Positions 21,009-36,600 of a stretch of DNA of 64,000 bases are shown in pieces. The notes under the pieces are model-generated. The model was not told where the DNA came from and did no database searches. It saw only the letters and a program-made list of their open reading frames with translations. The position numbers and the translations under genes were made by a program. The first letter of the stretch is position 1; each line of letters begins with the position of its first letter. Origin of the DNA: Mastigias papua (lineage: Eukaryota > Cnidaria > Scyphozoa > Rhizostomeae > Mastigiidae); assembly GCA_964019165.1 (NCBI GenBank), contig OZ025268.1, positions 19,008,784 to 19,072,783 on the forward strand. Direction: 5' to 3'.

Positions 21009-24000
21009 CTATACCCTTGGTATTTTGCTCAAAAATCACCAAATTTGAAATTGATTGATTTTGATTGAACATTGAAAAGTGATGAAATTGAGCCATTTTT
21101 GGGCAAAAAGTAAGGCTATAGCCTTGGTATTTTGCTCAAAAATGACCACATTTGAAATTGATTGATTTTGATTGACCATTGAAAAGTGATGAAAATGAGC
21201 CATTTTTGGGCAAAAAGTACGGCTATACCCTTGGTATTTTGGTCACAAATCACCACATTTGAAATTGATTGATTTTGACTAAACATTGAAAAGTGATGAA
21301 AATGAGCCATTTTTGGGCAAAAAGTAAGGCTATAGCCTTGGTATTTTGCTCAAAAATGACCAAATTTGAAATTGATTGATTTTGATTGAACATTGAAAAG
21401 TGATGACAATGAGCCATTTTTGGGCAAAAAGTACGGCTATAGCCTTGATATTTTGCTCAAACATGACCAAATCTGAAATTGATTGATTTTGATTGAACAT
21501 TGAAGAATGATGAAAATGAGCCATTTGTGGGCAAAAAGTAAGGCTATAGCCTTGGTATTTTGCTCAAACATGACCAAATTTGAAATTGATTGATTTTGAT
21601 TGAACATTGAAAAGTGATGAAAATGAGCCATTTTTGGGCAAAAAGTAAGGCTATAGCCTTGGTATTTTGCTGAAAAATGACCAAATTTGAAATTGATTGA
21701 TTTTGATTGAACATTGAAAAGTGATGAAAATGAGCCATTTTTGGGCAAAAAGTAAGGCTATAGCCTTGGTATTTTGCTCAAAAATGACCAAATTTCAAAT
21801 TGATTGATTTTGATTGACCATTGAAAAGTGATGAAAATGAGCCATTTTTGGGCAAAAAGTAAGGCTATAGCCTTGGTATTTTGCTCAAAAATGACCAAAT
21901 TTGAAATTGATTGATTTTGATTGAACATTGAAAAGTGATGAAAATGAGCCATTTTTGGGCAAAAAGTAAGGCTATAGCCTTGGTATTTTGCTCAAAAATG
22001 ACCAAATTTGAAATTGATTGATTTTGATTGAACATTGAAAAGTGATGAAAATGAGCCATTTTTGGGCAAAAAGTAAGGCTATAGCCTTGGTATTTTGCTG
22101 AAAAATGACCAAATTTGAAATTGATTGATTTTGATTGAACATTGAAAAGTGATGAAATTGAGCCATTTGTGGGCAAAAAGTAAGGCTATAGCCTTGGTAT
22201 TTTGCTGAAAAATGACCAAATTTGAAATTGATTGATTTTGATTGAACATTGACAAGTGATGAAAATGAGCCATATTTGGGCAACAAGTAAGGCTATAGCC
22301 TTGGTATTTTGCTGAAAAATGACCAAATTTGAAATTGATTGATTTTGATTGAACATTGAAAAGTGATGAAAATGAGCCATTTTTGGGCAAAACGTAAGGC
22401 TATAGCCTTGGTATTTTGCTCACACATGACCAAATTTGAAATTGATTGATTTTGATTGAACATTGAAAAGTGATGAAAATGAGCCATTTTTGGGCAAAAA
22501 GTAAGGCTATAGCCTTGGTATTTTGCTCAAAAATGACGAAATGTGAAATTGATTGACTTTGATTGAACATTGAAAAGTGATGAAAATGAGCCATTTGTGG
22601 GCACACAGTAAGGCTATAGCCTTGGTATTTTGCTCAAAAATGACCAAATTTGAAATTGATTGATTTTGATTGAACATTGAAAAGTGATGAAAATGAGCCA
22701 TTTTTGGGCAAAAAGTAAGGCTATAGCCTTGGTATTTTGCTCAAAAATGACCAAATTTCACATTGATTGATTTTGATTGAACATTGAAAAGTGATGAAAA
22801 TGAGCCATTTTTGGGCAAAAAGTAAGGCTATAGCCTTGGTATTTTGCTCAAAAGTGACCAAATTTGAAATTGATTGATTTTGATTGAACATTGAAAAGTG
22901 ATGAAAATGAGCCATTTTTGGGCAAAAAGTAAGGCTATAGCCTTGGTATTTTGCTCACACATGACCAAATTTGAAATTGATTGATTTTGATTGAACATTG
23001 AAAAGTGATGAAAATGAGCCATTTTTGGGCAAAAAGGAAGGCTATAGCCTTGGTATTTTGCTCAAAAATGATGAAATTTGAAATTGATTGATTTTGATTG
23101 AACATTGAAACGTGATGAAAATGAGCCATTTTTGGGCAAAGAGTAAGGCTATAGCCTTGGTATTTTGCTCAAAAATGACGAAATTTGAAATTGATTGATT
23201 TTGATTGAACATTGAAAAGTGATGAAAATGAGCCATTTTTGGGCAAAAAGTAAGGCTATAGCCTTGGTATTTTGCTCAAAAGTGACCAAATTTGAAATTG
23301 ATTGATTTTGATTCAACATTGAAAAGTGATGAAAATGAGCCATTTATGGGCAAAAAGTAAGGCTATAGCCTTGGTATTTTGCTCACACATGACCACATTT
23401 GAAATTGATTGATTTTGATTGAACATTGAAAAGTGATGAAAATGAGCCATTTTTGGGCAAAAAGTAAGGCTATAGCCTTGGTATTTTGCTCAAACATGAC
23501 CAAATTTGAAATTGATTGATTTTGATTGAACATTGAAAAGTGATGAAAATGAGCCATTTTTGGGCAAAAAGTAAGGCTATAGCCGTGGTATTTTGCTCAA
23601 AAATGACGAAATTTGAAATTGATTGATTTTGATTGAACATTGAAAAGTGATGAAAATGAGCCATTTTTGGGCAAAAGTAAGGCTATAGCCTTGGTATTTT
23701 GCTCAAAAATGACCAAATTTGAAATTGATTGATTTTGATTGAACATTGAAAAGTGATGAAAATGAGCCATTTTTGAGCAAAAAGTAAGGCTATAGGCTTG
23801 GTAGTTTGCTCACAATTGACCAAATGTGAAATTTATTGATTTTGACTGAACATTGAAAAGCGATGAAAATGAGCCATTTGTGGGCAAAAAGTAAGGCTAT
23901 AGCCTTGGTATTTTGCTCAAAAATGACCAAACTTGAAATTGATTGATTTTGATTGAACATTGAAAAGTGATGAAACTGAGCCATTTTTGGGCAAAAAGTA

Positions 24001-27000
24001 AGGCTATAGCCTTGGTATTTTGCTCACAACTGACCAAATTTGAAATTGATTGATTTTGATTGAACATTGAAAAGTGAAGAAAATGACCCATTTTTGGGCA
24101 AAAAGTAAGGCTATAGCCTTGGTATTTTGCTCAAAAATGACCAAATTTCAAATTGATTGATTTTGATTGAACATTGAAAAGTGATGAAAATGAGCCAATT
24201 TGGGCAAAAAGTAACGCTATAGCCTTGGTATTTTGCTCAAAAATGACCAAATTTGAAATTGATTGATTTTGATTGAACATTGAATAGTGATGAAAATGAG
24301 CCATTATTGGGCAAAAAGAAAGGCTATAGCCTTGGTATTTTGCTCAAAAATGACCAAATTTCAAATTGATTGATTTTGATTGAACAGTGAAAAGTGATGA
24401 AATTGACCCATTTTTGGGCAAAAAGTAAGGCTATAGCCTTGGTATTTTGCTCAAAATGACCAAATTTGAAATTGATTGAGTTTGATTGAACATTGAAAAG
24501 TGATGAAAATGAGCCAGATTTGGGCAGAAAGTAAGGCTATAGCCTTGGTATTTTGCTCAAAAATGACCAAATTTGAAATTGATTGATTTTGATTGAACAT
24601 TGAAAAGTGATGAAAATGAGCCATTATTGGGCAAAAAGAAAGGCTATAGCCTTGGTATTTTGCTCAAAAATGACCAAATTTGAAATTGATTGAGTTTGAT
24701 TGAACATTGAAAAGTGATGAAAATGAGCCAATTTTGGGCAGAAAGTAAGGCTATAGCCTTGGTATTTTGCTCAAAAATGACCAAATTTGAAATTGATTGA
24801 TTTTGATTGAACATTGAAAAGTGATGAAAATGAGCCATTATTGGGCAAAAAGAAAGGCTATAGCCTTGGTATTTTGCTCAAAAATGACCAAATTTGAAAT
24901 TGATTGATTTTGATTGAACATTGAAAAGTGATGAAAATGAGCCATTATTGGGCAAAAAGAAAGGCTATAGCCTTGGTATTTTGCTCAAAAATGACCAAAT
25001 TTGAAATTGATTGATTTTGATTGAACAGTGAAAAGTGATGAAAATGAGCCATTTTTGGGCAAAAAGTAAGGCTATAGCCTTGGTATTTTGCTCAAAAATG
25101 ACCAAATTTGAAATTGATTGATTTTGATTGAACATTGAAAAGTGATGAAAATGAGCCATTTTTGAGCAAAAAGTAAGGCTATAGCCTTGGTATTTTGCTG
25201 AAAAATGACCAAATTTGAAATTGATTGATTTTGATTGAACATTGAAAAGTGATGAAAATGAGCCAATTTTGGGCAAAAAGTAAGGCTATAGCCCTTGGTA
25301 TTTTGCTGAAAAATGACCAAATTTGAAATTGATTGATTTTGATTGAACATTCAAAAGTGATGAAAATGAGCCAATTTTGGGCAAAAAGTAAGGCTATAGC
25401 CTTGGTATTTTGCTCAAAAATGACCAAATTTGAAATTGATTGATTTTGATTGAACACTGAAAAGAGATGAAAATGAGCCATTTTTGGGCAAAAAGTAAGG
25501 CTATAGCCTTGGTATTTTGCTCAAAAATGACCAAATTTGAAATTGATTGATTTTGACTGAACCTTGAAAAGCGATGAAAATGAGCCATTTTTGGGCAAAA
25601 AGTAAGGCTATAGCCTTGGTATTTTGCTCAAAAATGACGAAATTTGAAATTGATTGATTTTGATTGAACACTGAAAAGAGATGAAAATGAGCCATTTGTG
25701 GGCAAAAAGTAAGGCTATAGCCTTGGTATTCTGCTCAAAAATGACCAAATTTGAAATTGATTGATTTTGATTGAACATTGAAAAGTGATGAAAATGAGCC
25801 ATTTTTGGGCAAAAAGTAAGGCTATAGCCTTGGTATTTTGCTGAAAAATGACCAAATTTGAAATTGATTGATTTTGATTGAACATTGAAAAGTGATGAAA
25901 ATGAGCCATTTTTGGGCAAAGAGTAAGGCTATAGCCTTGGTATTTTGCTCAAAAGTGACCAAATTTGAAATTGATTGATTTTGATTCAACATTGAAAAGT
26001 GATGAAAATGAGCCATTTTTGGGCAAAAAGTAAGGCTATAGCCTTGGTATTTTGCTCACACATGACCAAATTTGAAATTGATTGATTTTGATTGAACATT
26101 GAAAAGTGATGAAAATGAGCCATTTTTGGGCAAAAAGTAAGGCTATAGCCTTGGTATTTTGCTCAAACATGACCAAATTTGAAATTGATTGATTTTGATT
26201 GAACATTGAAAAGTGATGAAAATGAGCCATTTTTGGGCAAAAAGTAAGGCTATAGCCGTGGTGTTTTGCTCAAAAATGACGAAATTTGAAATTGATTGAT
26301 TTTGATTGAACATTGAAAAGTGATGAAAATGAGCCATTTTTGGGCAAAAAGTAAGGCTATAGCCTTGGTATTTTGCTCAAACATGACCAAATTTGAAATT
26401 GATTGAGTTTGATTGAACATTGAAAAGTGATGAAAATGAGCCAATTTTGGGCAGAAAGTAAGGCTATAGCCTTGGTATTTTGCTCAAAAATGACCAAATT
26501 TGAAATTGATTGATTTTGATTGAACATTGAAAAGTGATGAAAATGAGCCATTATTGGGCAAAAAGAAAGGCTATAGCCTTGGTATTTTGCTCAAAAATGA
26601 CCAAATTTGAAATTGATTGATTTTGATTGAACAGTGAAAAGTGATGAAAATGAGCCATTTTTGGGCAAAAAGTAAGGCTATAGCCTTGGTATTTTGCTCA
26701 AAAATGACCAAATTTGAAATTGATTGATTTTGATTGAACATTGAAAAGTGATGAAAATGAGCCATTTTTGAGCAAAAAGTAAGGCTATAGCCTTGGTATT
26801 TTGCTGAAAAATGACCAAATTTGAAATTGATTGATTTTGATTGAACATTGAAAAGTGATGAAAATGAGCCAATTTTGGGCAAAAAGTAAGGCTATAGCCT
26901 TGGTATTTTGCTGAAAAATGACCAAATTTGAAATTGATTGATTTTGATTGAACATTCAAAAGTGATGAAAATGAGCCAATTTTGGGCAAAAAGTAAGGCT

Positions 27001-27465
27001 ATAGCCTTGGTATTTTGCTCAAAAATGACCAAATTTGAAATTGATTGATTTTGATTGAACACTGAAAAGAGATGAAAATGAGCCATTTTTGGGCAAAAAG
27101 TAAGGCTATAGCCTTGGTATTTTGCTCAAAAATGACCAAATTTGAAATTGATTGATTTTGACTGAACCTTGAAAAGCGATGAAAATGAGCCATTTTTGGG
27201 CAAAAAGTAAGGCTATAGCCTTGGTATTTTGCTCAAAAATGACGAAATTTGAAATTGATTGATTTTGATTGAACACTGAAAAGAGATGAAAATGAGCCAT
27301 TTGTGGGCAAAAAGTAAGGCTATAGCCTTGGTATTCTGCTCAAAAATGACCAAATTTGAAATTGATTGATTTGATTGAACATTGAAAAGTGATGAAAATG
27401 AGCCATTTTTGGGCAAAAAGTAAGGCTATAGCCTTGGTATTTTGCTCAAAAATGACCAAATTTGA

Positions 27466-27665
27466 NNNNNNNNNNNNNNNNNNNNNNNNNNNNNNNNNNN
27501 NNNNNNNNNNNNNNNNNNNNNNNNNNNNNNNNNNNNNNNNNNNNNNNNNNNNNNNNNNNNNNNNNNNNNNNNNNNNNNNNNNNNNNNNNNNNNNNNNNNN
27601 NNNNNNNNNNNNNNNNNNNNNNNNNNNNNNNNNNNNNNNNNNNNNNNNNNNNNNNNNNNNNNNNN
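27466..27665. other. Assembly gap of exactly 200 N inside the satellite
   Basis: Both flanks are satellite, but the monomer phase does not fit across 200 bases. The monomer start at 27422 and the start implied by the right flank (27655) differ by 233, which is not a multiple of 107. The gap length is therefore nominal. Confidence 0.97.
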
Positions 27666-30600
27666 CTTGGTATTTTGCTCAAAAATAACGAAATTTGAAA
27701 TTGATTGATTTTGATTGAACATTGAAAAGTGATGAAAATGAGCCATTTTTGGGCAAAAAGTAAGGCTATAGCCTTGTTATTTTGCTCAAAATGACCAAAT
27801 TTGAAATTGATTGATTTTGATTGAACATTGAAAAGTGATGAAAATGAGCCATATTTGGGCAAAAAGTAAGGCTATAGCCTTGGTATTTTGCTCAAAAATG
27901 ACCAAATTTGAAATTGATTGATTTTGATTGAACATTGAAAAATGATGAAAATGAGCCAATTTTGGGCAAAAAGTAAGGCTATAGCCTTGGTATTTTGCTC
28001 ACAAATGACCAAATCTGAAATTGATTGAGTTTGATTGAACATTGAAAAGTGATGAAAATGAGCCATTTGTGGGCACACAGTAAGGCTATAGCCTTGGTAT
28101 TTTGCTCAAAAATGACCAAATGTGAAATTGATTGATTTTGACTGAACCTTGAAAAGCGATGAAAATGAGCCATTTTTGGGCAAAAAGTAAGGCTATAGCC
28201 TTGGTATTTTGCTCACAAATGACCAAATTTCAAATTGATTGATTTTGATTGAACATTGAAAAGTGATGACAATGAGCCATTTTGGGGCAAAAAGTAAGGC
28301 TATAGCCTTGGTATTTTGCTCAAAAATGACCAAATTTGAAATTGATTGATTTTGATTGAACATTGAAAAGTGATGAAAATGAGCCATTTTTGGGCAAAAC
28401 CTAAGGCTATAGCCTTGGCATATTGCTCAAAACTGACCAAATTTGAAATTGATTGATTTTGATTGAACATTGAAAAGTGATGAGAATGAGCCATTTGTGG
28501 GCAAAAAGTAAGGCTATAGCCTTGGTATTTTGCTCAAAAATGACCAAATCTGAAATTGATTGATTTTGATTGAACATTGAAAAGTGATGAAAATGAGCCA
28601 TTTTTGGGCAAAGAGTAAGGCTATAGCCTTGGTATTTTGCTCAAAAATGACCAAATTTGAAATTGATTGATTTTGATTGAACATTGAAAAGTGATGAAAA
28701 TGAGCCATTTGTGGGCAAAAAGTAAGGCTATAGCCTTGGTATTTTGCTCAAAAATGACCAAATCTGAAATTGATTGATTTTGATTGAACATTGAAAAGTG
28801 ATGAAAATGAGCCATTTTTGGGCAAAAAGTAAGGCTATAGCCTTGTTATTTTGCTCAAAAATGACCAAATTTGAAATTGATTGATTTTGATTGAACATTG
28901 AAAAGTGATGAAAATGAGCCATATTTGGGCAAAAAGTAAGGCTATAGCCTTGGTATTTTGCTCAAAAATGACCAAATTTGAAATTGATTGATTTTGATTG
29001 AACATTGAAAAATGATGAAAATGAGCCAATTTTGGGCAAAAAGTAAGGCTATAGCCTTGGTATTTTGCTCACAAATGACCAAATCTGAAATTGATTGAGT
29101 TTGATTGAACATTGAAAAAGTGATGAAAATGAGCCATTTGTGGGCACACAGTAAGGCTATAGCCTTGGTATTTTGCTCAAAAATGACCAAATGTGAAATT
29201 GATTGATTTTGACTGAACCTTGAAAAGCGATGAAAATGAGCCATTTTTGGGCAAAAAGTAAGGCTATAGCCTTGGTATTTTGCTCACAAATGACCAAATT
29301 TCAAATTGATTGATTTTGATTGAACATTGAAAAGTGATGACAATGAGCCATTTTGGGGCAAAAAGTAAGGCTATAGCCTTGGTATTTTGCTCAAAAATGA
29401 CCAAATTTGAAATTGATTGATTTTGATTGAACATTGAAAAGTGATGAAAATGAGCCATTTTTGGGCAAAACCTAAGGCTATAGCCTTGGCATATTGCTCA
29501 AAACTGACCAAATTTGAAATTGATTGATTTTGATTGAACATTGAAAAGTGATGAAAATGAGCCATTTGTGGGCAAAAAGTAAGGCTATAGCCTTGGTATT
29601 TTGCTCAAAAATGACCAAATCTGAAATTGATTGATTTTGATTGAACATTGAAAAGTGATGAAAATGAGCCATTTTTGGGCAAAGAGTAAGGCTATAGCCT
29701 TGGTATTTTGCTCAAAAATGACCAAATTTGAAATTGATTGATTTTGATTGAACATTGAAAAGTGATGAAAATGAGCCATTTGTGGGCAAAAAGTAAGGCT
29801 ATAGCCTTGGTATTTTGCTCAAAAATGACCAAATCTGAAATTGATTGAGTTTGATTGAACATTGAAAAGTGATGAAAATGAGCCATTTTTGGGCACACAG
29901 TAAGGCTATAGCCTTGGTATTTTGCTCAAAAATGACCAAATTTGAAATTGATTGATTTTGATTGAACATTGAAAAGTGATGAAAATGAGCCATTTTTGGG
30001 CAAAAAGTAAAGCTATAGCCTTGGTAGTTTGCTCACAATTGAGCGAAGTTGAAATTGATTGATTTTGATTGAACATTGAAAAGTGATGAAAATGAGCCAT
30101 ATTTGGGCAAAAAGTAAGGCTATAGCCTTGGTATTTTGCTCAAAAATGACCAAATTTGAAATTGATTGATTTTGATTGAACATTGAAAAGTGATGAAAAT
30201 GAGCCATTTTTGGGCAAAAAGTAAGGCTATAGCCTTGGTATTTTGCTCAAACATGACCAAATTTGAAATTGATTGATTTTGATTGAACATTGAAAAGTGA
30301 TGAAAATGAGCCACATTTGGGCAAAACGTAAGGCTATAGCCTTGGTATTTTGCTCAAACATGACCAAAGTTGAAATTGATTGATTTTGATTGAACATTGA
30401 AAAGTGATGAAAATGAGCCAATTTTGGGCAAAAAGTAAGGCTATAGCCTTGGTATCCTGCTCAAAAATGACCAAATTTGAAATTGATTGATTTTGATTGA
30501 ACACTGAAAAGAGATGAAAATGAGCCATTTTTGGGCAAAAAGTAAGGCTATAGCCTTGGTATTTTGCTCAAAAATGACCAAATGTGAAATTGATTGATTT

Positions 30601-33600
30601 TGACTGAACCTTGAAAAGCGATGAAAATGAGCCATTTTTGGGCAAAAAGTAAGGCTATAGCCTTGGTATTTTGCTCAAAAATGACCAAATTTGAAATTGA
30701 TTGATTTTGATTGAACATTGAAAAGTGATGAAACTGAGCCATTTTTGGGCAAAAAGTAAGGCTATAGCCTTGGTATTTTGCTCACAAATGACCAAATCTG
30801 AAATTGATTGAGTTTGATTGAACATTGAAAAGTGATGAAAATGAGCCATTTGTGGGCACACAGTAAGGCTATAGCCTTGGTATTTTGCTCAAAAATGACC
30901 AAATGTGAAATTGATTGATTTTGACTGAACCTTGAAAAGCGATGAAAATGAGCCATTTTTGGGCAAAAAGTAAGGCTATAGCCTTGGTATTTTGCTCACA
31001 AATGACCAAATTTCAAATTGATTGATTTTGATTGAACATTGAAAAGTGATGACAATGAGCCATTTTGGGGCAAAAAGTAAGGCTATAGCCTTGGTATTTT
31101 GCTCAAAAATGACCAAATTTGAAATTGATTGATTTTGATTGAACATTGAAAAGTGATGAAAATGAGCCATTTTTGGGCAAAACCTAAGGCTATAGCCTTG
31201 GCATATTGCTCAAAACTGACCAAATTTGAAATTGATTGATTTTGATTGAACATTGAAAAGTGATGAAAATGAGCCATTTGTGGGCAAAAAGTAAGGCTAT
31301 AGCCTTGGTATTTTGCTCAAAAATGACCAAATCTGAAATTGATTGATTTTGATTGAACATTGAAAAGTGATGAAAATGAGCCATTTTTGGGCAAAGAGTA
31401 AGGCTATAGCCTTGGTATTTTGCTCAAAAATGACCAAATTTGAAATTGATTGATTTTGATTGAACATTGAAAAGTGATGAAAATGAGCCATTTGTGGGCA
31501 AAAAGTAAGGCTATAGCCTTGGTATTTTGCTCACAAATGACCAAATCTGAAATTGATTGAGTTTGATTGAACATTGAAAAGTGATGAAAATGAGCCATTT
31601 GTGGGCACACAGTAAGGCTATAGCCTTGGTATTTTGCTCAAAAATGACCAAATGTGAAATTGATTGATTGTGACTGAACCTTGAAAAGCGATGAAAATGA
31701 GCCATTTTTGGGCAAACAGTAAGGCTATAGCCTTGGTATTTTGCTCACAAATGACCAAATTTGAAATTGATTGATTTTGATTGAACATTGAAAAGTGATG
31801 ACAATGAGCCATTTTGGGGCAAAAAGTAAGGCTATAGCCTTGGTATTTTGCTCAAAAATGACCAAATTTGAAATTGATTGATTTTGATTGAACATTGAAA
31901 AGTGATGAAAATGAGCCATTTTTGGGCAAAACCTAAGGCTATAGCCTTGGCATATTGCTCAAAACTGACCAAATTTGAAATTGATTGATTTTGATTGAAC
32001 ATTGAAAAGTGATGAAAATGAGCCATTTGTGGGCAAAAAGTAAGGCTATAGCCTTGGTATTTTGCTCAAAAATGACCAAATCTGAAATTGATTGATTTTG
32101 ATTGAACATTGAAAAGTGATGAAAATGAGCCATTTGTGGGCAAAGAGTAAGGCTATAGCCTTGGTATTTTGCTCAAAAATGACCAAATTTGAAATTGATT
32201 GATTTTGATTGAACATTGAAAAGTGATGAAAATGAGCCATTTTTGGGCAAAAAGTAAGGCTATAGCCTTGGTATTTTGCTCACAAATGACCAAATCTGAA
32301 ATTGATTGAGTTTGATTGAACATTGAAAAGTGATGAAAATGAGCCATTTGTGGGCACACAGTAAGGCTATAGCCTTGGTATTTTGCTCATAAATGACCAA
32401 ATTTGAAATTGATTGGTTTTGATTGAACATTGAAAAGTGATGAAAATGAGCCATTTTTGGGCAAAAAGTAAGGCTATAGCCTTGGTATTTTGCTCACAAA
32501 TGACAAAATTTGAAATTGATTGATTTTGATTGAACATTGAAAAGTGATGAAAATGAGCCATATTTGGGCGAAAAGTAAGGCTATAGCCTTGGTATTTTGC
32601 TCAAAAATGACCAAATTTGAAATTGATTGATTTTGATTGAACATTGAAAAGTGATGAAAATGAGCCATTTTTGGGCAAAAAGTAAGGCTATAGCCTTGGT
32701 ATATTGCTCAAAAATGACCAAATTTGAAATTGATTGATTTTGATTGAACACTGAAAAGTGATGAAAATGAGCCATTTTTGGGCAAAAAGTAAGGCTATAG
32801 CCTTGGTATTTTGCTCACAAATGACCAAATTTGAAATTGATTGATTTTGATTGAACATTGAAAACTGATGAAAATGAGCCATATTTGGGCAAAAAGTAAG
32901 GCTATAGCCTTGGTATTTTGCTCAAAAATGACCAAATTTGAAATTGATTGATTTTGATTGAACATTGAAAAATGATGAAAATGAGCCATTTTTGGGCAAA
33001 AAGTAAGGCTATAGCCTTGGTATTTTGCTCAAAAATGACCAAATTTCAAATTGATTGAGTTTGATTGAACATTGAAAAGTGATGAAATTCAGCCATGTTT
33101 GAACAAAAAGTAAGGCTATAGCCTTGGTATGTTGCTCAAAAATGACCAAATTTGAAATTGATTGATTTTGATTGAACATTGAAAAGTGATGAAAATGAGC
33201 CATTTTTGGGCAAAAAGTAAGGCTATAGCCTTGGTATTTTGCTCAAACATGACCAAATTTGAAATTGATTGAATTTGATTGAACATTGAATAGTGATGAA
33301 AATGAGCCAGTTTTGGGAAAAAAGTAAAGCTATAGCCTTGGCAGTTTGCTCACAATTGAGCGAAGTTGAAATTGATTGATTTTGACTGAACATTGAAAAG
33401 TGATGAAAATGAGCCATTTTGTGGGCAAAAAGTAAGGCTATAGCCTTGGTATTTTGCTCAAACATGACCAAATTTGAAATTGATTGATTTTGATTGAACA
33501 TTGAATAGTGATGAAAATGAGCCAGTTTTGGGAACAAAGTAAAGCTATAGCCTTGGTAGTTTGCTCACAATTGACCGAAGTTGAAATTGATTGATTTTGA

Positions 33601-36600
33601 CTGAACATTGAAAAGTGATGAAAATGAGCCATTTGTGGGCAAAAAGTAAGGCTATAGCCTTGGTATTTTGCTCAAAAATGACCACAGTTGAAATTGATTG
33701 ATTTTGATTGACCATTGAAAAGTGATGAAATTGAGCCATTTTTGTGCAAAAAGTAAGGCTATAGCCTTGGTATTTTGCTCAAAAATGACCAAATGTGAAA
33801 TTGATTGATTTTGACTGAACAATGAACAGTGATGAAAATGAGCCATGTTTGGGAAAAAAGTAAGGCTATAGCCTTGGTGGTTTCCTCAAAAATGACCAAA
33901 TGTGAAATTGATTGATTTTGACTGAACAATGAAAAGTGATGAAAATGAGCCATTTTTGAGCAAACAGTAAGGCTATAGCCTTGGTAGTTTGCTCACAATT
34001 GACCAAATGTGAAATTGATTGATTTTGACTGAACATTGAAAAGCGATGAAAATGAGCCATTTTTGGGCAAAAAGTAAGGCTATAGCCTTGGTATTTTGCT
34101 CAAAAATGACCAAATTTGAAATTGATTGATTTTGATTGAACATTGAAAAGTGATGAAAATGAGCCATTTTTGGGCAAAAAGTAAGGCTATAGCCTTGGTA
34201 TTTTGCTCAAACATGACCAAATGTGAAATTGATTGATTTTGATTGAACATTGAATAGTGATGAAAATGAGCCAGTTTTGGGAACAAAGTAAAGCTATAGC
34301 CTTGGTAGTTTGCTCAAAAATGACCAAATTTGAAATTGATTGATTTTGATTGAACATTGAAAGTGATGAAAATGAGTCATTTTTGGGCAAAAAGTAAGGC
34401 TATAGCCTTGGTACTTTGCTCAAAAATGACCAAATGTGAAATTGATTGATTGTGATTGAACATTGAAAAGTGATGAAAATGAGCCATTGTTGGGCAAAAA
34501 GTAAGGCTATAGCCTTGGTATTTTGCTCAAACATGACCAAATGTGAAATTGATTGATTTTGATTGAACATTGAATAGTGATGAAAATGAGCCAGTTTTGG
34601 GAACAAAGTAAAGCTATAGCCTTGGTAGTTTGCTCACAATTGACCGAAGTTGAAATTGATTGATTTTGACTGAACATTGAAAAGTGATGAAAATGAGCCA
34701 TTTGTGGGCAAAAAGTAAGGCTATAGCCTTGGTATTTTGCTCAAAAATGACCACAGTTGAAATTGATTGATTTTGATTGACCATTGAAAAGTGATGAAAT
34801 TGAGCCATTTTTGTGCAAAAAGTAAGGCTATAGCCTTGGTATTTTGCTCAAAAATGACCAAATGTGAAATTGATTGATTTTGACTGAACAATGAACAGTG
34901 ATGAAAATGAGCCATGTTTGGGAAAAAAGTAAGGCTATAGCCTTGGTGGTTTCCTCAAAAATGACCAAATGTGAAATTGATTGATTTTGATTGAACAGTG
35001 AAAAGTGATGAAATTGAGCCATTTTTGGGCAAAAAGTAAGGCTATAGCCTTGGTATTTTGCTCAGAACTGACCAAATTTCAAATTGATTGATTTTGATTG
35101 AACATTGAAAAGTGATGAAAATGAGCCATGTTTGGGAAACAAGTAAGGCTATAGCCTTGGTAGTTTGCTCAAAAATGACCAAATGTGAAATTGATTGATT
35201 TTGACTGAACAATGAAAAGTGATGAAAATGAGCCATTTTTGAGCAAACAGTAAGGCTATAGCCTTGGTAGTTTGCTCACTATTGACCAAATGTGAAATTG
35301 ATTGATTTTGACTGAACATTGACAAGCGATGAAAATGAGAAATATTTGGGCAAACAGTAAGGCTATAGCCTTGGTATTTTGCTCAAAAATGACCAAATTT
35401 CAAAATGATTGATTTTGATTGAACATTGAAAAGTGATGAAATTGAGCCATTTTTGGGCAAAAAGTAAGGCTATAGCCTTGGTATTTTGCTCAGAAATGAC
35501 CAAATTTGAAATTGATTGATTTTGATTGAACATTGAAAAGTGATGAAAATGAGCCATTTTTGGGCAAAAAGTAAGGCTATAGTCTTGGTATTTTGCTCAC
35601 AAATGACCAAATTTGAAATTGATTGATTTTGATTGAACATTGAAAAGTGATGAAAATGAGCCATTTTTGGGCAAAAAGTAAGGCTATAGCCTTGGTATTT
35701 TGCTCAAAAATGACCAAATTTGAAATTGATTGATTTTGATTGAACATTGAAAAGTGATGAAAATGAGCCATTTTTGGGCAAAAAGTAAGGCTATAGCCTT
35801 GGTATTTTGCTCAAACATGACCAAATTTGAAATTGATTGATTTTGATTGAACATTGAAAAGTGATGACAATGAGCCATTTTTGGGCAAAAAGTAAGGCTA
35901 TACCCTTGGTATTTTGCTCAAAAATGACCAAATGTGAAATTGATTGATTTTGACTGAACAATGAACAGTGATGAAAATGAGCCATGTTTGGGAAAAAAGT
36001 AAGGCTATAGCCTTGGTGGTTTCCTCAAAAATGACCAAATGTGAAATTGATTGATTTTGACTGAACAATGAAAAGTGATGAAAATGAGCCATTTTTGAGC
36101 AAACAGTAAGGCTATAGCCTTGGTAGTTTGCTCACAATTGACCAAATGTGAAATTGATTGATTTTGACTGAACATTGAAAAGCGATGAAAATGAGCCATT
36201 TTTGGGCAAAAAGTAAGGCTATAGCCTTGGTATTTTGCTCAAAAATGACCAAATTTGAAATTGATTGATTTTGATTGAACATTGAAAAGTGATGAAAATG
36301 AGCCATTTTTGGGCAAAAAGTAAGGCTATAGCCTTGGTATTTTGCTCAAACATGACCAAATGTGAAATTGATTGATTTTGATTGAACATTGAATAGTGAT
36401 GAAAATGAGCCAGTTTTGGGAACAAAGTAAAGCTATAGCCTTGGTAGTTTGCTCAAAAATGACCAAATTTGAAATTGATTGATTTTGATTGAACATTGAA
36501 AGTGATGAAAATGAGTCATTTTTGGGCAAAAAGTAAGGCTATAGCCTTGGTACTTTGCTCAAAAATGACCAAATGTGAAATTGATTGATTGTGATTGAAC

